Shown here: positions 6,733 through 15,528 of the stretch, piece after piece | Position numbering within the stretch: the stretch's first letter is position 1 | How the letters are laid out: each line of letters starts with the position of its first letter | DNA from: Lachnospiraceae bacterium | GTDB taxonomy: Bacteria > Bacillota > Clostridia > Lachnospirales > Lachnospiraceae | Assembly: GCA_017548765.1 (NCBI GenBank) | Contig: JAFYZH010000082.1 | Coordinates: 1-45,701 of the forward strand | Direction of reading: 5' to 3' | Length of the DNA: 45,701 nt | Notes under the pieces: generated by a model | Databases searched by the model: none | What the model was told of the DNA's origin: nothing | Seen by the model: only the letters and a program-made list of their open reading frames with translations | Made by a program: the position numbers and the translations under genes

Positions 6733-8133
6733 TGCCTCATAGCACCGCATTGCTTCGTAGAGGTCGGCTTTGTTGATGATCTCCCACGGAGCGTGCATGC
6801 TCAGGACGGGCACGCCACAGTCGATAACTTGCATGCCGTAATTTGCCATGATGTAGGCAATGGTTCCGCCGCCGCCTTCGTCCACGCGGCCCAGTTCGGC
6901 CGTCTGGTATGTAACACCGGCAGTCTCCAGTGCAGCACGGATGTCCGCGATGAACTCCGCATTTGCATCATTCGAACCGCTCTTACCGCGGGAACCGGTG
7001 AACTTGTTGAATACGACACCGCAACCCATGTGTGCGGCATTCTTCTTTTCAAAGGATGCAGCGTAAAGAGGATCAAATCCGGCGCTTACATCGCAGGAAA
7101 GCATCTTCGAATTCATCATGGCACGGCGCAACTTCAGATCGGTGTACTCGGTCATGCAGTTGATCATCTCCGCTACCATGTTCTCGAAATATCTCGAGTG
7201 CATACCGGTCGCGCCAACGCTTCCGATCTCTTCCTTATCGACCAGGAGGCCTACCGACGTAAAACGAGGCGTATCCATGTGCAGAAGCGCCATAAGCGTC
7301 GGGTATGCGCAGCTGCGGTCGTCGTGGCCATAGCCCAGGATCATGCTGCGATCCAGTCCGAGGTCACGCGCAGGGCCTGCGGGAACCACTTCCAGTTCCG
7401 CCGACTGGAAATCCGCCTCATCGATGCCGATGTCGCGCAGTTTATCCAGCACGAAGCTCTTAACGTTCTCTTTTTCTTTATCTTTATCATCCTTACCATC
7501 GCCGTCTTTATCCGATGAGATATTGATCTTCGGACGACCTGCGATCAGGATGTCGAGTTTCTCACCCTCGATCGCCTGCGATGCAGGCTTCGACATCTGG
7601 TCTCCCGCCAGGTGGATCAGAAGGTCGCTCACGCAGAATACGGGATCCTCGGGATCCTCACCGATGGACAGGCTGACTGCGCTCTTATCCTTCTTACAAA
7701 CGATGCCGTGCAGTGCCAGGGGCAATGTGACCCACTGATACTTCTTGATACCGCCGTAATAATGCGTGTCCATGTAAGCCATCTTACCTGCCTCGTAGAG
7801 GGGGTTCTGCTTAACGTCCATACGCGGCGAGTCGATGTGCGCACCGATGATGCGCATACCTTTCTCGATGGGCTCACGGCCAATGACTGCCAGCATGATC
7901 TGCTTTCCCATCTGCACGCTGTACACACGGTCGCCGGGAACCAAAACCTCCCCGCGGGCGATCACTTCCTGCAGGTTCTTGAAGCCGCAGACCTTCGCCA
8001 TGGAGACGGCGCGGCTCACGCACTCACGCTCGGTCTTACACTCGGTGATGAATTCCTTATAATCTGTCGCGAACTGCTCCAGATCGTTTAACTGCTCTTC
8101 GTTGTAACGCTTCCATGCGCTCTTTCGTTCCAT
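6718..8133 (-). CDS. M18 family zinc aminopeptidase
   Basis: 471 aa, the usual length for bacterial M18 (aspartyl-aminopeptidase-like) enzymes, which are cytoplasmic dodecameric dizinc peptidases removing N-terminal residues. Motifs: GAHIDSPRMD (first metal histidine and aspartate), GYGHDDRSC, the DKEEIGSVGATG segment with the catalytic glutamate pair, and the C-terminal SMHAPWE histidine. An acidic Lys/Asp-rich insertion (SSDKDGDGKDDKDKEKEN, about 208-225) is not typical and is probably a surface loop. GGAGG lies 5 nt before the ATG at 8133. The gene follows the LCP gene by 32 nt and has a strong terminator after it. I leave the symbol blank because apeA/apeB assignment needs comparison. Confidence 0.93.
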   Translation of the reverse strand: MERKSAWKRYNEEQLNDLEQFATDYKEFITECKTERECVSRAVSMAKVCGFKNLQEVIARGEVLVPGDRVYSVQMGKQIMLAVIGREPIEKGMRIIGAHIDSPRMDVKQNPLYEAGKMAYMDTHYYGGIKKYQWVTLPLALHGIVCKKDKSAVSLSIGEDPEDPVFCVSDLLIHLAGDQMSKPASQAIEGEKLDILIAGRPKINISSDKDGDGKDDKDKEKENVKSFVLDKLRDIGIDEADFQSAELEVVPAGPARDLGLDRSMILGYGHDDRSCAYPTLMALLHMDTPRFTSVGLLVDKEEIGSVGATGMHSRYFENMVAEMINCMTEYTDLKLRRAMMNSKMLSCDVSAGFDPLYAASFEKKNAAHMGCGVVFNKFTGSRGKSGSNDANAEFIADIRAALETAGVTYQTAELGRVDEGGGGTIAYIMANYGMQVIDCGVPVLSMHAPWEIINKADLYEAMRCYEAFLDL

Positions 8134-8165
8134 AAAAACCTCCGTTACATTGGCCGAAAAAACAA

Positions 8166-9557
8166 CTATTCTACATTCGTTCCGTTCACGATGCTCTGCA
8201 GCATCTCGGAATGTACATCAAAATCGATGCCGATGACCTGCTTCTTATCGATGGTCACGGGCTTTCCTGTATTACCCATAGGGATACGCTTCTCAACGAT
8301 ATCATACTTGAAGAATGCAGGCGCGCTCCAAACCAGATCGGTCAGCATGTCGACCGACATGTTGGTCGTGATCAGCGGCAGGATCGTATCCAGGGCGGAA
8401 ATGATGCCCGGGATAGACTGGCTCTTCAGCTGACGCACGGCTGCATTGATCACGTTACGCTGGCGCTGTGTTCTCGCATAGTCCGAGCCGACATAGCGGA
8501 TACGCGCATAAGCGAGTGCCTGCGGGCCGTTCAGATGCAACTTGCCTACCATGCCTTCCGGCAGTTTGTCGACGGATGCCTCACGTCCGTACAGACCATT
8601 GATCTCGTTAAGATATTCATTGATCCAGTGACGCTCTTCTTCGGAAACCTCGATATCCACGCCTCCGACCGCATCCACACCTAAAATAAAGGAGAGGAAA
8701 TCAACGCGGGCGTAATAGTCGACACGGACTCCGAAGTTCGCTTCGATCGTATCGATCAAAAGCGGCGCCCCGCCGTAAGCATAGGCGGAATTGATACGGT
8801 CGCCACCGCGGCCGGGGATCACGACGTAGACATCACGCATGATGCTCGTCATATAGATCTTTTTCTGTTTTTCATTAATGGTCAGGATGATGATGGCATC
8901 GGCACGACCATTCAGATGCGCGCGCGCGTCAATACCCAGAAGCAGGATATTGGTGACGCCATCCTTCTCCAGTTCAGGTGCGACGGTCGGTTCCTCGGTC
9001 TCCGTCGGCTTTCCTCCGAAGGGCTCCTCCGTCTCCGGCGCCTCCGTCGACATACGGCTGATAATGATGTCGATCTGGCTCTGCAATTCTGCAACGTCCT
9101 GCGAAGGCGAGTCCGTAACGGGCTCTTCCGTCGACTCGACTCCCTCCTCGTTATCATCCAGCGTCGCATCCGGCGCCATCGTAGATACAGAGGCTGCATC
9201 CTCGTAATTAATCTTTTTAACAAAGTGGCGCACGATCGCATGAATCAGGAACCATCCGAGTAAGACGATCAATGCAAGTATCAAAACGATAATGCAGATA
9301 CGGCGAATGATCCTGCGTCTGCGGTTCTTTTTCGCCTTTCTGCCGCGCGAGACCGTATGGTGTCCCCCCGTTCCCGAGGAGCCCGTCGTCCGTCTGCGCG
9401 CTACTATTTTCTCGGTGTCCCTGCCGCGACTGCCGGAACCACTCTGAGAACTATTCTGAGCTTCCATGCGTTTCTGCTGCTCCAGGATCCTCGCGAACTC
9501 TCTCGCGCGCTCTTCCTGACTGCGGCCATCACGGTCACCGGTATTTCTTGTATCCAT
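8166..9557 (-). CDS. LytR-CpsA-Psr (LCP) family cell-envelope ligase
   Basis: 463 aa. The cytoplasmic N-terminus (1-80) is basic and Ser/Gly-rich with RGRKAKKNRRRR before one membrane helix (about 83-108). An acidic Thr/Glu/Pro-rich extracellular stalk (about 115-200) leads to the LCP domain (about 205-360). Family marks are NILLLGIDAR, TSIMRDVYV, GGDRINSAYAYGG, DAVGGVDIEV and ARIRYVGSDYARTQRQR, which include the conserved Asp/Arg residues for pyrophosphate and polyprenyl binding. LCP enzymes attach teichoic acids or polysaccharides to peptidoglycan on the outer face of the membrane. The start is set by GGAGG 8 nt before the ATG at 9557, not the longer frame to 9617. It is the first gene of a unit with the aminopeptidase. 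Confidence 0.93.
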   Translation of the reverse strand: MDTRNTGDRDGRSQEERAREFARILEQQKRMEAQNSSQSGSGSRGRDTEKIVARRRTTGSSGTGGHHTVSRGRKAKKNRRRRIIRRICIIVLILALIVLLGWFLIHAIVRHFVKKINYEDAASVSTMAPDATLDDNEEGVESTEEPVTDSPSQDVAELQSQIDIIISRMSTEAPETEEPFGGKPTETEEPTVAPELEKDGVTNILLLGIDARAHLNGRADAIIILTINEKQKKIYMTSIMRDVYVVIPGRGGDRINSAYAYGGAPLLIDTIEANFGVRVDYYARVDFLSFILGVDAVGGVDIEVSEEERHWINEYLNEINGLYGREASVDKLPEGMVGKLHLNGPQALAYARIRYVGSDYARTQRQRNVINAAVRQLKSQSIPGIISALDTILPLITTNMSVDMLTDLVWSAPAFFKYDIVEKRIPMGNTGKPVTIDKKQVIGIDFDVHSEMLQSIVNGTNVE

Positions 9558-9623
9558 GTAAAAAACCTCCTGTCGGCAAGACACAGCCGCCCCCTCACAA
9601 GCTCTGCCCGCACACACTATGTA

Positions 9624-9652
9624 AGTATACCACTAAGCTACGGATTAAACAA
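9624..9652 (-). promoter_or_regulatory. Promoter of the LCP gene
   Basis: Minus strand: -35 TTGTTT (9652-9647), 17-nt spacer, -10 TATACT (9629-9624). It is divergent from the argG promoter 30 bp away. Confidence 0.7.
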
Positions 9653-9681
9653 GTCTTTTTGTTTTCTTCCTCTAAAAAGGC

Positions 9682-9710
9682 TTGTATTTCAAAGGTTTCA
9701 GGTGTATAAT
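9682..9710 (+). promoter_or_regulatory. Promoter of argG
   Basis: Plus strand: -35 TTGTAT (9682-9687), 17-nt spacer, -10 TATAAT (9705-9710). An AATGAATTGCATTGAA sequence overlapping the -10 region and start site (9708-9723) is loosely like an ArgR/AhrC box (half-site TGAAT) but is a poor palindrome. Confidence 0.75.
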
Positions 9711-9727
9711 GAATTGCATTGAACCAG

Positions 9728-9741
9728 GTCTCAAATGAGAC
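9728..9741 (+). promoter_or_regulatory. Small hairpin in the argG leader
   Basis: GTCTC (9728-9732), AAAT, GAGAC (9737-9741). It lies in the 5' UTR 28 nt before the ATG; no uridine tract follows. Significance unknown. Confidence 0.4.
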
Positions 9742-9769
9742 AAAATATGCACATTTTAGGAGGACGCAT

Positions 9770-10990
9770 ATGAAGGATAAAGTTATTCTTGCCTATTCCG
9801 GCGGACTGGACACGACCGCCATCATCCCGTGGTTAAAGGAAAACTATGATTATGAAGTAATTTGCTGCTGTATCGACGTCGGTCAGGGCAATGAGCTCGA
9901 CGGTCTGGAGGAACGTGCGAAGTACTCAGGCGCCGAGAAGCTTTACATTTTGGACGTTGTAGACGAGTTCTGCGACGATTACATCGTTCCCTGTGTACAG
10001 GCGAACGCCGTTTACGAAAACAAGTACCTGCTCGGTACCTCTATGGCCAGACCGCTCATCGCTAAGAAGCTGGTCGAGATCGCTCGTAAGGAAAATGCTG
10101 TAGCGATCTGCCACGGTGCTACCGGTAAGGGTAACGACCAGGTTCGTTTCGAGCTCGGCATCAAGGCTCTGGCTCCCGATCTCAAGATCATCGCTCCCTG
10201 GCGTTGCAGTGATACATGGAAGATGTCTTCCCGTGAAGACGAGATCAAATACTGCGAAGCACACGGTATCAAGCTTCCGTTCTCTACGGACTCCAGCTAT
10301 AGCCGTGACCGCAACCTGTGGCACATCAGCCACGAAGGTCTGGAACTCGAGGATCCGGCAAATGCTCCTAACTACGAGCACCTTCTCGTACTCGGAACCT
10401 ATCCCGAGCACGCTCCGGACGAAGGCGAGACCATTTCCCTCTCTTTCGAGCAGGGTGTTCCGGTAGCCCTCAACGGCGAGAAGATGAAGGTTTCCGAGAT
10501 CATCAAGAAGCTCAACGCGATCGGCGGAAAGCACGGTATCGGCATCGTTGATATCGTTGAGAACCGTGTCGTAGGCATGAAGTCCCGCGGCGTTTACGAG
10601 ACTCCCGGCGGAACCATCCTGTTGGAGGCACATGCACAGCTCGAGGAACTCATCCACGATCGTGACACCTTCGCATTCAAGAAGATCGTCAGCGCTCGTT
10701 TCGCAGACCTGGTTTACGAAGGAAAGTGGTTCACCCCTCTTCGTGAGGACCTGGAAGCATTCATCAAAACATCCCAGAAGTATGTGACCGGTGAAGTTAA
10801 AGTGAAGCTCTATAAGGGCAATATCATCAAGCAGGGCACAACTTCTCCGTACAGCCTGTACAGCGAGTCTCTTGCTTCCTTCACCACCGGCGACCTTTAC
10901 GATCACCACGACGCTGAAGGTTTCATCAACCTGTTCGGCCTGTCCCTGAAGGTTCGTGCTATGATCGGCGCGCAGAAGATCGACGAATAA
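9770..10990 (+). CDS. argG: Argininosuccinate synthase
   Basis: 406 aa, the normal length. It joins citrulline and aspartate with ATP to give argininosuccinate, the penultimate step of arginine synthesis, as a cytoplasmic tetramer. The PP-loop ATP-pyrophosphatase motif AYSGGLDTT is at the N-terminus (9-17 region). [15 protein letters not shown] is the conserved substrate loop and [12 protein letters not shown] follows. An AGGAGG site 6 nt upstream sets the start at 9770; an in-frame ATG at 9719 would add residues from the leader. It is co-oriented with the DUF1846 gene 14 nt downstream. argH, its usual partner, is not in the window; argJBD lie on the other strand 7 kb away. Confidence 0.97.
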   Translation: MKDKVILAYSGGLDTTAIIPWLKENYDYEVICCCIDVGQGNELDGLEERAKYSGAEKLYILDVVDEFCDDYIVPCVQANAVYENKYLLGTSMARPLIAKKLVEIARKENAVAICHGATGKGNDQVRFELGIKALAPDLKIIAPWRCSDTWKMSSREDEIKYCEAHGIKLPFSTDSSYSRDRNLWHISHEGLELEDPANAPNYEHLLVLGTYPEHAPDEGETISLSFEQGVPVALNGEKMKVSEIIKKLNAIGGKHGIGIVDIVENRVVGMKSRGVYETPGGTILLEAHAQLEELIHDRDTFAFKKIVSARFADLVYEGKWFTPLREDLEAFIKTSQKYVTGEVKVKLYKGNIIKQGTTSPYSLYSESLASFTTGDLYDHHDAEGFINLFGLSLKVRAMIGAQKIDE

Positions 10991-11004
10991 TTGAGGATTT
11001 ATTC

Positions 11005-12489
11005 ATGCAGAAGATCGGTTTTGACCAACATAAATATTTAACGTTGCAATCCGAGAAGATCCAGGAGCGTATTGCCGCTTTCGGCGGCAAGCTCTACCTG
11101 GAGTTCGGCGGCAAGCTTTTCGATGACTTCCACGCATCCCGCGTCCTGCCCGGCTTCAAGCCCGACAGCAAGATCTCGATGCTGGCGAAGTTAAAGGACG
11201 ACGCAGAGATCGTCATCGCCATCAACTCCGGCGATATCGAGAAGAATAAGGTCCGCGGCGACCTGGGCATCACCTACGATATGGACGTGCTCCGTCTGAT
11301 CGATGCCTTCCGCGGCTATGGCCTGTATGTGGGCAGCGTCGTTCTGACGCAGTTCGCCGGCCAGCCTTCGGCCATCGCTTACCAGAAGCGTCTGGAAGCA
11401 CTGGGCATGAAGGTCTACCGCCACTACCCCATCCCCGGCTATCCCGCCAACATCCCGTTCATCGTCAGCGATGACGGTTACGGCCGCAACGAGTACGTTG
11501 AGACGACACGTTCACTCATCGTCGTTACTGCTCCGGGTCCCGGCAGCGGTAAGATGGCGACCTGCCTGTCCCAGCTCTACCATGATTTCAAGCGCGGCAT
11601 CCGCGCCGGCTATGCGAAATACGAGACCTTCCCGATCTGGAACCTCCCGCTGAAGCATCCGGTAAACCTCGCTTACGAGGCTGCGACCGCCGACCTGAAC
11701 GATGTCAATATGATCGACCCCTTCCATTTGGAAGCTTATGGTGAGACGACCATCAACTACAACCGTGACGTGGAGATCTTCCCCGTGCTGAACGCGATGT
11801 TCGAGCAGATCATGGGCCAGTCTCCGTACAAATCGCCGACGGATATGGGCGTTAACATGGCGGGCTACGGCATCATCGATGATGAGGTCACCCGCGAGGC
11901 TGCCTGCCAGGAGATCATTCGCCGCTACTACGCGACCCTGTGCCAGAAGCGCAAAGGCTTGGCAGATCAGGAAGAAGTTACGAAGATCGAACTGCTGATG
12001 AAGCAGGCCGGCATCACGACAGCAGACCGCAAGGTCGTTGGCGCGTGCCTGATGAAGGCGGAAACGACCGGACTTCCCGCTGCAGCGATGGAACTTCCGG
12101 ACGGACGTGTCATCACCGGACGTACGAGCGAGCTTTTAGGCGCGTCCTCCGCGTTACTGCTCAACGCCCTGAAGACATTGGCCGGCATCGACGATGAGAT
12201 CAAACTCATCTCCCCGACCATCATCGAGCCCATCCAGAACCTGAAGGTGAACCACCTCGGGAACCGGAACCCGCGTCTGCATACCGACGAGATCCTGATC
12301 GCGCTGTCCATCTGTGCCGCAACGGACGAAACCGCCCGCCGCGCCATGGACCAGCTGCAGAACCTCCGCGGCGCGGAAGTTCACACCAGCGTCATCCTGT
12401 CCCAGGTCGATGTCAATGTGTTCCGCAAACTCGGTGTAAACCTGACCAGCGAGCCGGTCTACCAAACCAAGAAGCTCTATCATCAATAA
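11005..12489 (+). CDS. DUF1846 family protein
   Basis: 494 aa, full-length for the DUF1846 family of Firmicutes (about 495 aa). Visible marks are the N-terminal [15 protein letters not shown], a P-loop-like [20 protein letters not shown] (about 172-191) and the conserved [12 protein letters not shown] region. The phosphate-binding-like loop suggests nucleotide binding, but the reaction is not established to my knowledge. A GAGGA site lies before the ATG at 11005. The 14-nt gap to argG and the shared terminator mean the two are one transcription unit, so a link to arginine or nucleotide metabolism is a guess from context only. Confidence 0.9.
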   Translation: MQKIGFDQHKYLTLQSEKIQERIAAFGGKLYLEFGGKLFDDFHASRVLPGFKPDSKISMLAKLKDDAEIVIAINSGDIEKNKVRGDLGITYDMDVLRLIDAFRGYGLYVGSVVLTQFAGQPSAIAYQKRLEALGMKVYRHYPIPGYPANIPFIVSDDGYGRNEYVETTRSLIVVTAPGPGSGKMATCLSQLYHDFKRGIRAGYAKYETFPIWNLPLKHPVNLAYEAATADLNDVNMIDPFHLEAYGETTINYNRDVEIFPVLNAMFEQIMGQSPYKSPTDMGVNMAGYGIIDDEVTREAACQEIIRRYYATLCQKRKGLADQEEVTKIELLMKQAGITTADRKVVGACLMKAETTGLPAAAMELPDGRVITGRTSELLGASSALLLNALKTLAGIDDEIKLISPTIIEPIQNLKVNHLGNRNPRLHTDEILIALSICAATDETARRAMDQLQNLRGAEVHTSVILSQVDVNVFRKLGVNLTSEPVYQTKKLYHQ

Positions 12490-12515
12490 CGCAATGCGCG
12501 TTGATATACCAACAA

Positions 12516-12554
12516 AAAAGGCCGAAACCTTCATTCGAAAGGTTTCGGCCTTTT
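12516..12554. terminator. Bidirectional intrinsic terminator
   Basis: GGCCGAAACCTT (12520-12531) pairs perfectly with AAGGTTTCGGCC (12539-12550) over a 7-nt loop. The flanking A-tract (12514-12519) and TTTTATTCT give U-tails on both strands. It ends the argG-DUF1846 unit and the convergent GGDEF/glycan operon. Confidence 0.93.
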
Positions 12555-12557
12555 ATT

Positions 12558-12875
12558 CTATGCCGGATCTTCCGGATCGTTCTCATCCGATCCGTCCTTT
12601 TGTATTTCATCGGACTTTCTGCGCCGCGGCAGAAACTCCATAAAAATCGCGGCGATAAACAACCAGAAGCCGGGATCGGTCAGTCCCAAAAGCGCCAACC
12701 ATTTGATCGGCGAAAGCAGACAGACGATCGCGATCCATAGTCCGCCCAACGCGGGAACGCCAGACACAAACCTCCCACCGCGGACATTATGTATAAAGAT
12801 CGCCCAGTTCATTCCGTAGAAAAAGATTCCCGGTAAAGCCAGAACGATATATACCCACCAATCATATATCGGCAT
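12558..12875 (-). CDS. Small membrane protein of unknown function (105 aa)
   Basis: 105 aa with about three hydrophobic segments (8-28, 42-60, 66-84) and a charged cytoplasmic-looking tail (RRRKSDEIQKDGSDENDPEDPA). GGAGG is 8 nt before the ATG at 12875. It is the last gene of the minus-strand operon, 53 nt after the 100-aa membrane protein, and stops immediately before the shared terminator. I do not recognise a family. Confidence 0.7.
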   Translation of the reverse strand: MPIYDWWVYIVLALPGIFFYGMNWAIFIHNVRGGRFVSGVPALGGLWIAIVCLLSPIKWLALLGLTDPGFWLFIAAIFMEFLPRRRKSDEIQKDGSDENDPEDPA

Positions 12876-12928
12876 ATCGATACCTCCACTATCCAGTTTT
12901 CAGGCGGTACCTTCCCAACCTACGCATA

Positions 12929-13231
12929 TCACGGTTTTTTGGGGGAAGTATCGCGATCCGTGATCCTCTTTGCATGGATCTTTTGAACTTTCTTTTTCTC
13001 GGGTTTTTCAGGCTTTTCGGTTTTTGCCTTCGCGGAAAATGTCAGATCCACGATGGTCAGGATGCCGAGGATCAGCGCCGCCCCGCCGAAAACGTAGTTC
13101 ACGACATCGGCAAAAAGATTATCGTTGAATTCCATTCGCGGATTGATGCCATCCAGGATCCGCAGGGTGATGCAGATCACCGCGCAGATGATGCAGATAT
13201 GGGCTAAACCGTAACGTATGATCCTCTTCAT
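12929..13231 (-). CDS. Small two-helix membrane protein (100 aa)
   Basis: 100 aa with two membrane segments (about 8-27 and 42-66) and a strongly basic C-terminal tail (KTEKPEKPEKKKVQKIHAKR). The ATG at 13231 directly abuts the TAA of the upstream glycosidase gene, so translation is coupled; GGGAGG lies inside the 3' end of that gene. No family recognised. Its position suggests an accessory role to the membrane-bound glycan enzymes. Confidence 0.75.
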   Translation of the reverse strand: MKRIIRYGLAHICIICAVICITLRILDGINPRMEFNDNLFADVVNYVFGGAALILGILTIVDLTFSAKAKTEKPEKPEKKKVQKIHAKRITDRDTSPKKP

Positions 13232-14425
13232 TTATTCTGCCTCCCGTATCAGCAAGCAATCGCTCAGGTTTCTGCCACCGTCCGCCGGCCGGTCGTAGAC
13301 CGCTCCGTTGAAGACCATGGCGGACGTTTTTCCGCCGTCCAGGTTGTAGGCCTGCGTGCAGCCGAAACTCTCCATGATGTAGGCCATCTCGGTGAACTTG
13401 ATGCCGTTGGAATAGCCGGACTGACGTCCGTCAAAGACTGCGAAACAGTAGTGTCCGGGCTCGATGTAGCCCAGTGCGGTGCGGGGATGGTTCTTCTGAA
13501 GGTAGCCGCCCGCATTGACCTCGGAAACTGCGTGGCCGGACGCATCCAAAAGCGCCGGGCCGAAGGTCCACGCCTGGTAGGCGCCCTTCGCGATCAGTTC
13601 CTGAATGTCGTAGTCCGGTCCGTAAACTTCCATGGTACCGTCGTAAAAGAGAACGCAGATATCACTGTCGGTCTCATCATTGCGGTAGAGTTCTCCGTTC
13701 CGGATGACCAGACCGCTCTTCTGGTAGCCGTAGAAATCGCCGTTGATGCCGACGATGCCGTTGTGCCGCATCGTCATGTCGAGCACTGACTCGTGGAAGC
13801 CGATGCCGTAGGTGTCGCCTGCCATCGCCGTACAGAAGCAGGAAATGTCCGCCACATAGATGTCGGCGATATAGTAAGTCAGGGTCGTCTTCCCTTTATT
13901 TTCCTTCGTATATGTCTGAATATCGATGGAGACGGTCGGTCCCGAATACGAGTGGTCCGTGATCACGACCTCCTCGGAGAAATGGTCCTCGAACTTCTCC
14001 GTCCACATAAGCTGCGGGATATTCTTCCGGGGCTTCGCAGTGGTCGGCGGCTCTGTTTCCTCCGTGGGCTCCTCAGTCGTCGGTTCGTCCGTGGGCTCCG
14101 TGTCCCCGCCCTGCGACTGCGACGCGTCTGCCTTCGTGGTCTCCGGGGGCAATGTCGGCTCCTGCGTAGGTTCCTCCTGCGTAGCCTTAGGCTGCGTCTG
14201 CTCCTCGCCGCTCGCCGTCGTCTGCGTCTTCGCATAAGGATTTTCGATCTTTATCCCTATGCTCTCCTGCTCCCGCGGCAACAGGAAATAATATAAACAA
14301 AACACCAGGGCGATACCCCCGATGATCACCAGATCCGCAAAAAAATGAAGAAACAGGCGGAGACCCCGTCTCGGCTCTCCGGCCTGTTTGTTCTTATGAG
14401 CGGATAAGCGTTCATTTTCACTCAT
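13232..14425 (-). CDS. Membrane-anchored phosphodiester glycosidase (NAGPA-like domain)
   Basis: 397 aa: a basic N-terminus, one membrane helix (about 27-48), a Thr/Glu/Pro-rich stalk (about 65-135) and a C-terminal domain of the phosphodiester glycosidase family (about 150-397). Family marks are IVGINGDFYGYQKSG, HPRTALGYIEPG, YNLDGGKTSAMVFNG and DGGRNLSDCL, matching the conserved active-site segments seen in NAGPA and bacterial relatives. These enzymes remove sugars linked through a phosphodiester, so an extracellular role in trimming glycosyl-phosphate polymers is plausible. It overlaps the upstream GT2-GtrA gene by ATGA, which indicates translational coupling and a shared pathway. Confidence 0.88.
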   Translation of the reverse strand: MSENERLSAHKNKQAGEPRRGLRLFLHFFADLVIIGGIALVFCLYYFLLPREQESIGIKIENPYAKTQTTASGEEQTQPKATQEEPTQEPTLPPETTKADASQSQGGDTEPTDEPTTEEPTEETEPPTTAKPRKNIPQLMWTEKFEDHFSEEVVITDHSYSGPTVSIDIQTYTKENKGKTTLTYYIADIYVADISCFCTAMAGDTYGIGFHESVLDMTMRHNGIVGINGDFYGYQKSGLVIRNGELYRNDETDSDICVLFYDGTMEVYGPDYDIQELIAKGAYQAWTFGPALLDASGHAVSEVNAGGYLQKNHPRTALGYIEPGHYCFAVFDGRQSGYSNGIKFTEMAYIMESFGCTQAYNLDGGKTSAMVFNGAVYDRPADGGRNLSDCLLIREAE

Positions 14426-15498
14426 CTTGCTGCTCTTCCTTCTACAAATGATCGATTAAAAATCAAGAATTGCTGGGTCGCCCAGCTGAAGAAAAACATG
14501 GTGCATTCAACGATTATCTTTGAAACTATGGCATTCATCCGCACGCCATTGACCAGCAGGTTCAAAAGGATCGTATTCAAGGTCAAAACGATCGCCGCCA
14601 CGACGATATACTTCAGGGCGGTCTTTATCACGCTTTGATCATCCTTAAACACCAGATGTTTATTGATCGTGAAATTCACGGTCGCACTGATCAGGCGGGC
14701 AATGATGTTACAATGCGACAGATAGCTTCCTGCCGTAACGAAATTCAGCACGGAGAAGCAAAACAGATCCAACAGGAAACAGAAGAACGACGCGGCCATG
14801 AACTTAAAGATGCCGATGTAGATCCGCATGCTGTCCTTCAGCGCGTGGAAATGTGAGCCACTGTTGTCGTTTTCATAGATCGTGCGGATGGGTACCTGCG
14901 CGATCCGGATGTTGTTACGTGTCAGTTCCAGCAACACGTTCATCTCGTACTCGAAACGATCGCCTTCGATCTCCAGGAGACCGGGGATCATCGAGATCGG
15001 GAAGAGGCGCATGCCGGTCTGGGTATCATCGACCAGCTGGCCGGTGACCAGATGGAAGACTCCCTTCGTAACGCTGTTGCCGAAACGACTGCGGAACGGC
15101 ACCTTCCGGTCGAAATTCCGGACGCCGAGCACCATCATCATCTCGTCCATGTTAAGCTGATGGATCAGGCGGACCGCGTCGGTAAACTTATGCTGGCCGT
15201 CCGCGTCCATGGTGAGCACCGCCGTGTCCACGTCATCCGAGTAGTGTTCCTGGATGTAGCGCAGGCCCGTCTTCAGCGCCGCCCCCTTACCGCGGTTGTG
15301 CGCGTGGTGTACGACCTTCGCGTAACGCACCGCCTGCTCGATTCGGTCTTTTTCGACCTCCGAACCATCATTGACCACAACGATCGACATGTTCGAACGC
15401 TCGCGGATCTCCTGCAGGAGCGGGATGAAATGCTCTCCCGGCTCATAGGCGGGGATCAACACGATTATTCTTTTTTTCGGTGAATCGAAGCCCTCCAT
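14422..15498 (-). CDS. Fused family 2 glycosyltransferase and GtrA-like membrane domain
   Basis: 358 aa. The N-terminal GT-A domain (about 8-235) carries VLIPAYEPG, VVVNDGSE, NRGKGAALKTGL, the TMDADGQH metal-binding DxD and the ETGM-equivalent DDTQTGMRLFP, as in dolichyl/undecaprenyl-phosphate sugar transferases. The C-terminal part (about 238-350) has four hydrophobic helices with the NFTINKHLVFKD motif of GtrA proteins, proposed flippases or anchors for lipid-linked sugars. The likely product is an undecaprenyl-phosphate-linked sugar made and flipped by one polypeptide. AAGGAGG is just before the ATG at 15498. It follows the GGDEF gene by 30 nt and overlaps the glycosidase gene. Confidence 0.9.
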   Translation of the reverse strand: MEGFDSPKKRIIVLIPAYEPGEHFIPLLQEIRERSNMSIVVVNDGSEVEKDRIEQAVRYAKVVHHAHNRGKGAALKTGLRYIQEHYSDDVDTAVLTMDADGQHKFTDAVRLIHQLNMDEMMMVLGVRNFDRKVPFRSRFGNSVTKGVFHLVTGQLVDDTQTGMRLFPISMIPGLLEIEGDRFEYEMNVLLELTRNNIRIAQVPIRTIYENDNSGSHFHALKDSMRIYIGIFKFMAASFFCFLLDLFCFSVLNFVTAGSYLSHCNIIARLISATVNFTINKHLVFKDDQSVIKTALKYIVVAAIVLTLNTILLNLLVNGVRMNAIVSKIIVECTMFFFSWATQQFLIFNRSFVEGRAAR

Positions 15499-15528
15499 GA
15501 GCCCTCCTTAATTACACATCCTGCGCGA

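Noticed and set aside
9708-9723. ArgR box at the argG promoter
   Set aside because: The half-site TGAAT is present but the second half and spacing are poor, and it does not match the dyads upstream of the GNAT-argJBD operon.
9926-10909. A 327-codon open frame on the minus strand inside argG
   Set aside because: argG is unmistakable on the plus strand; the antisense frame has no motif or ribosome binding site.
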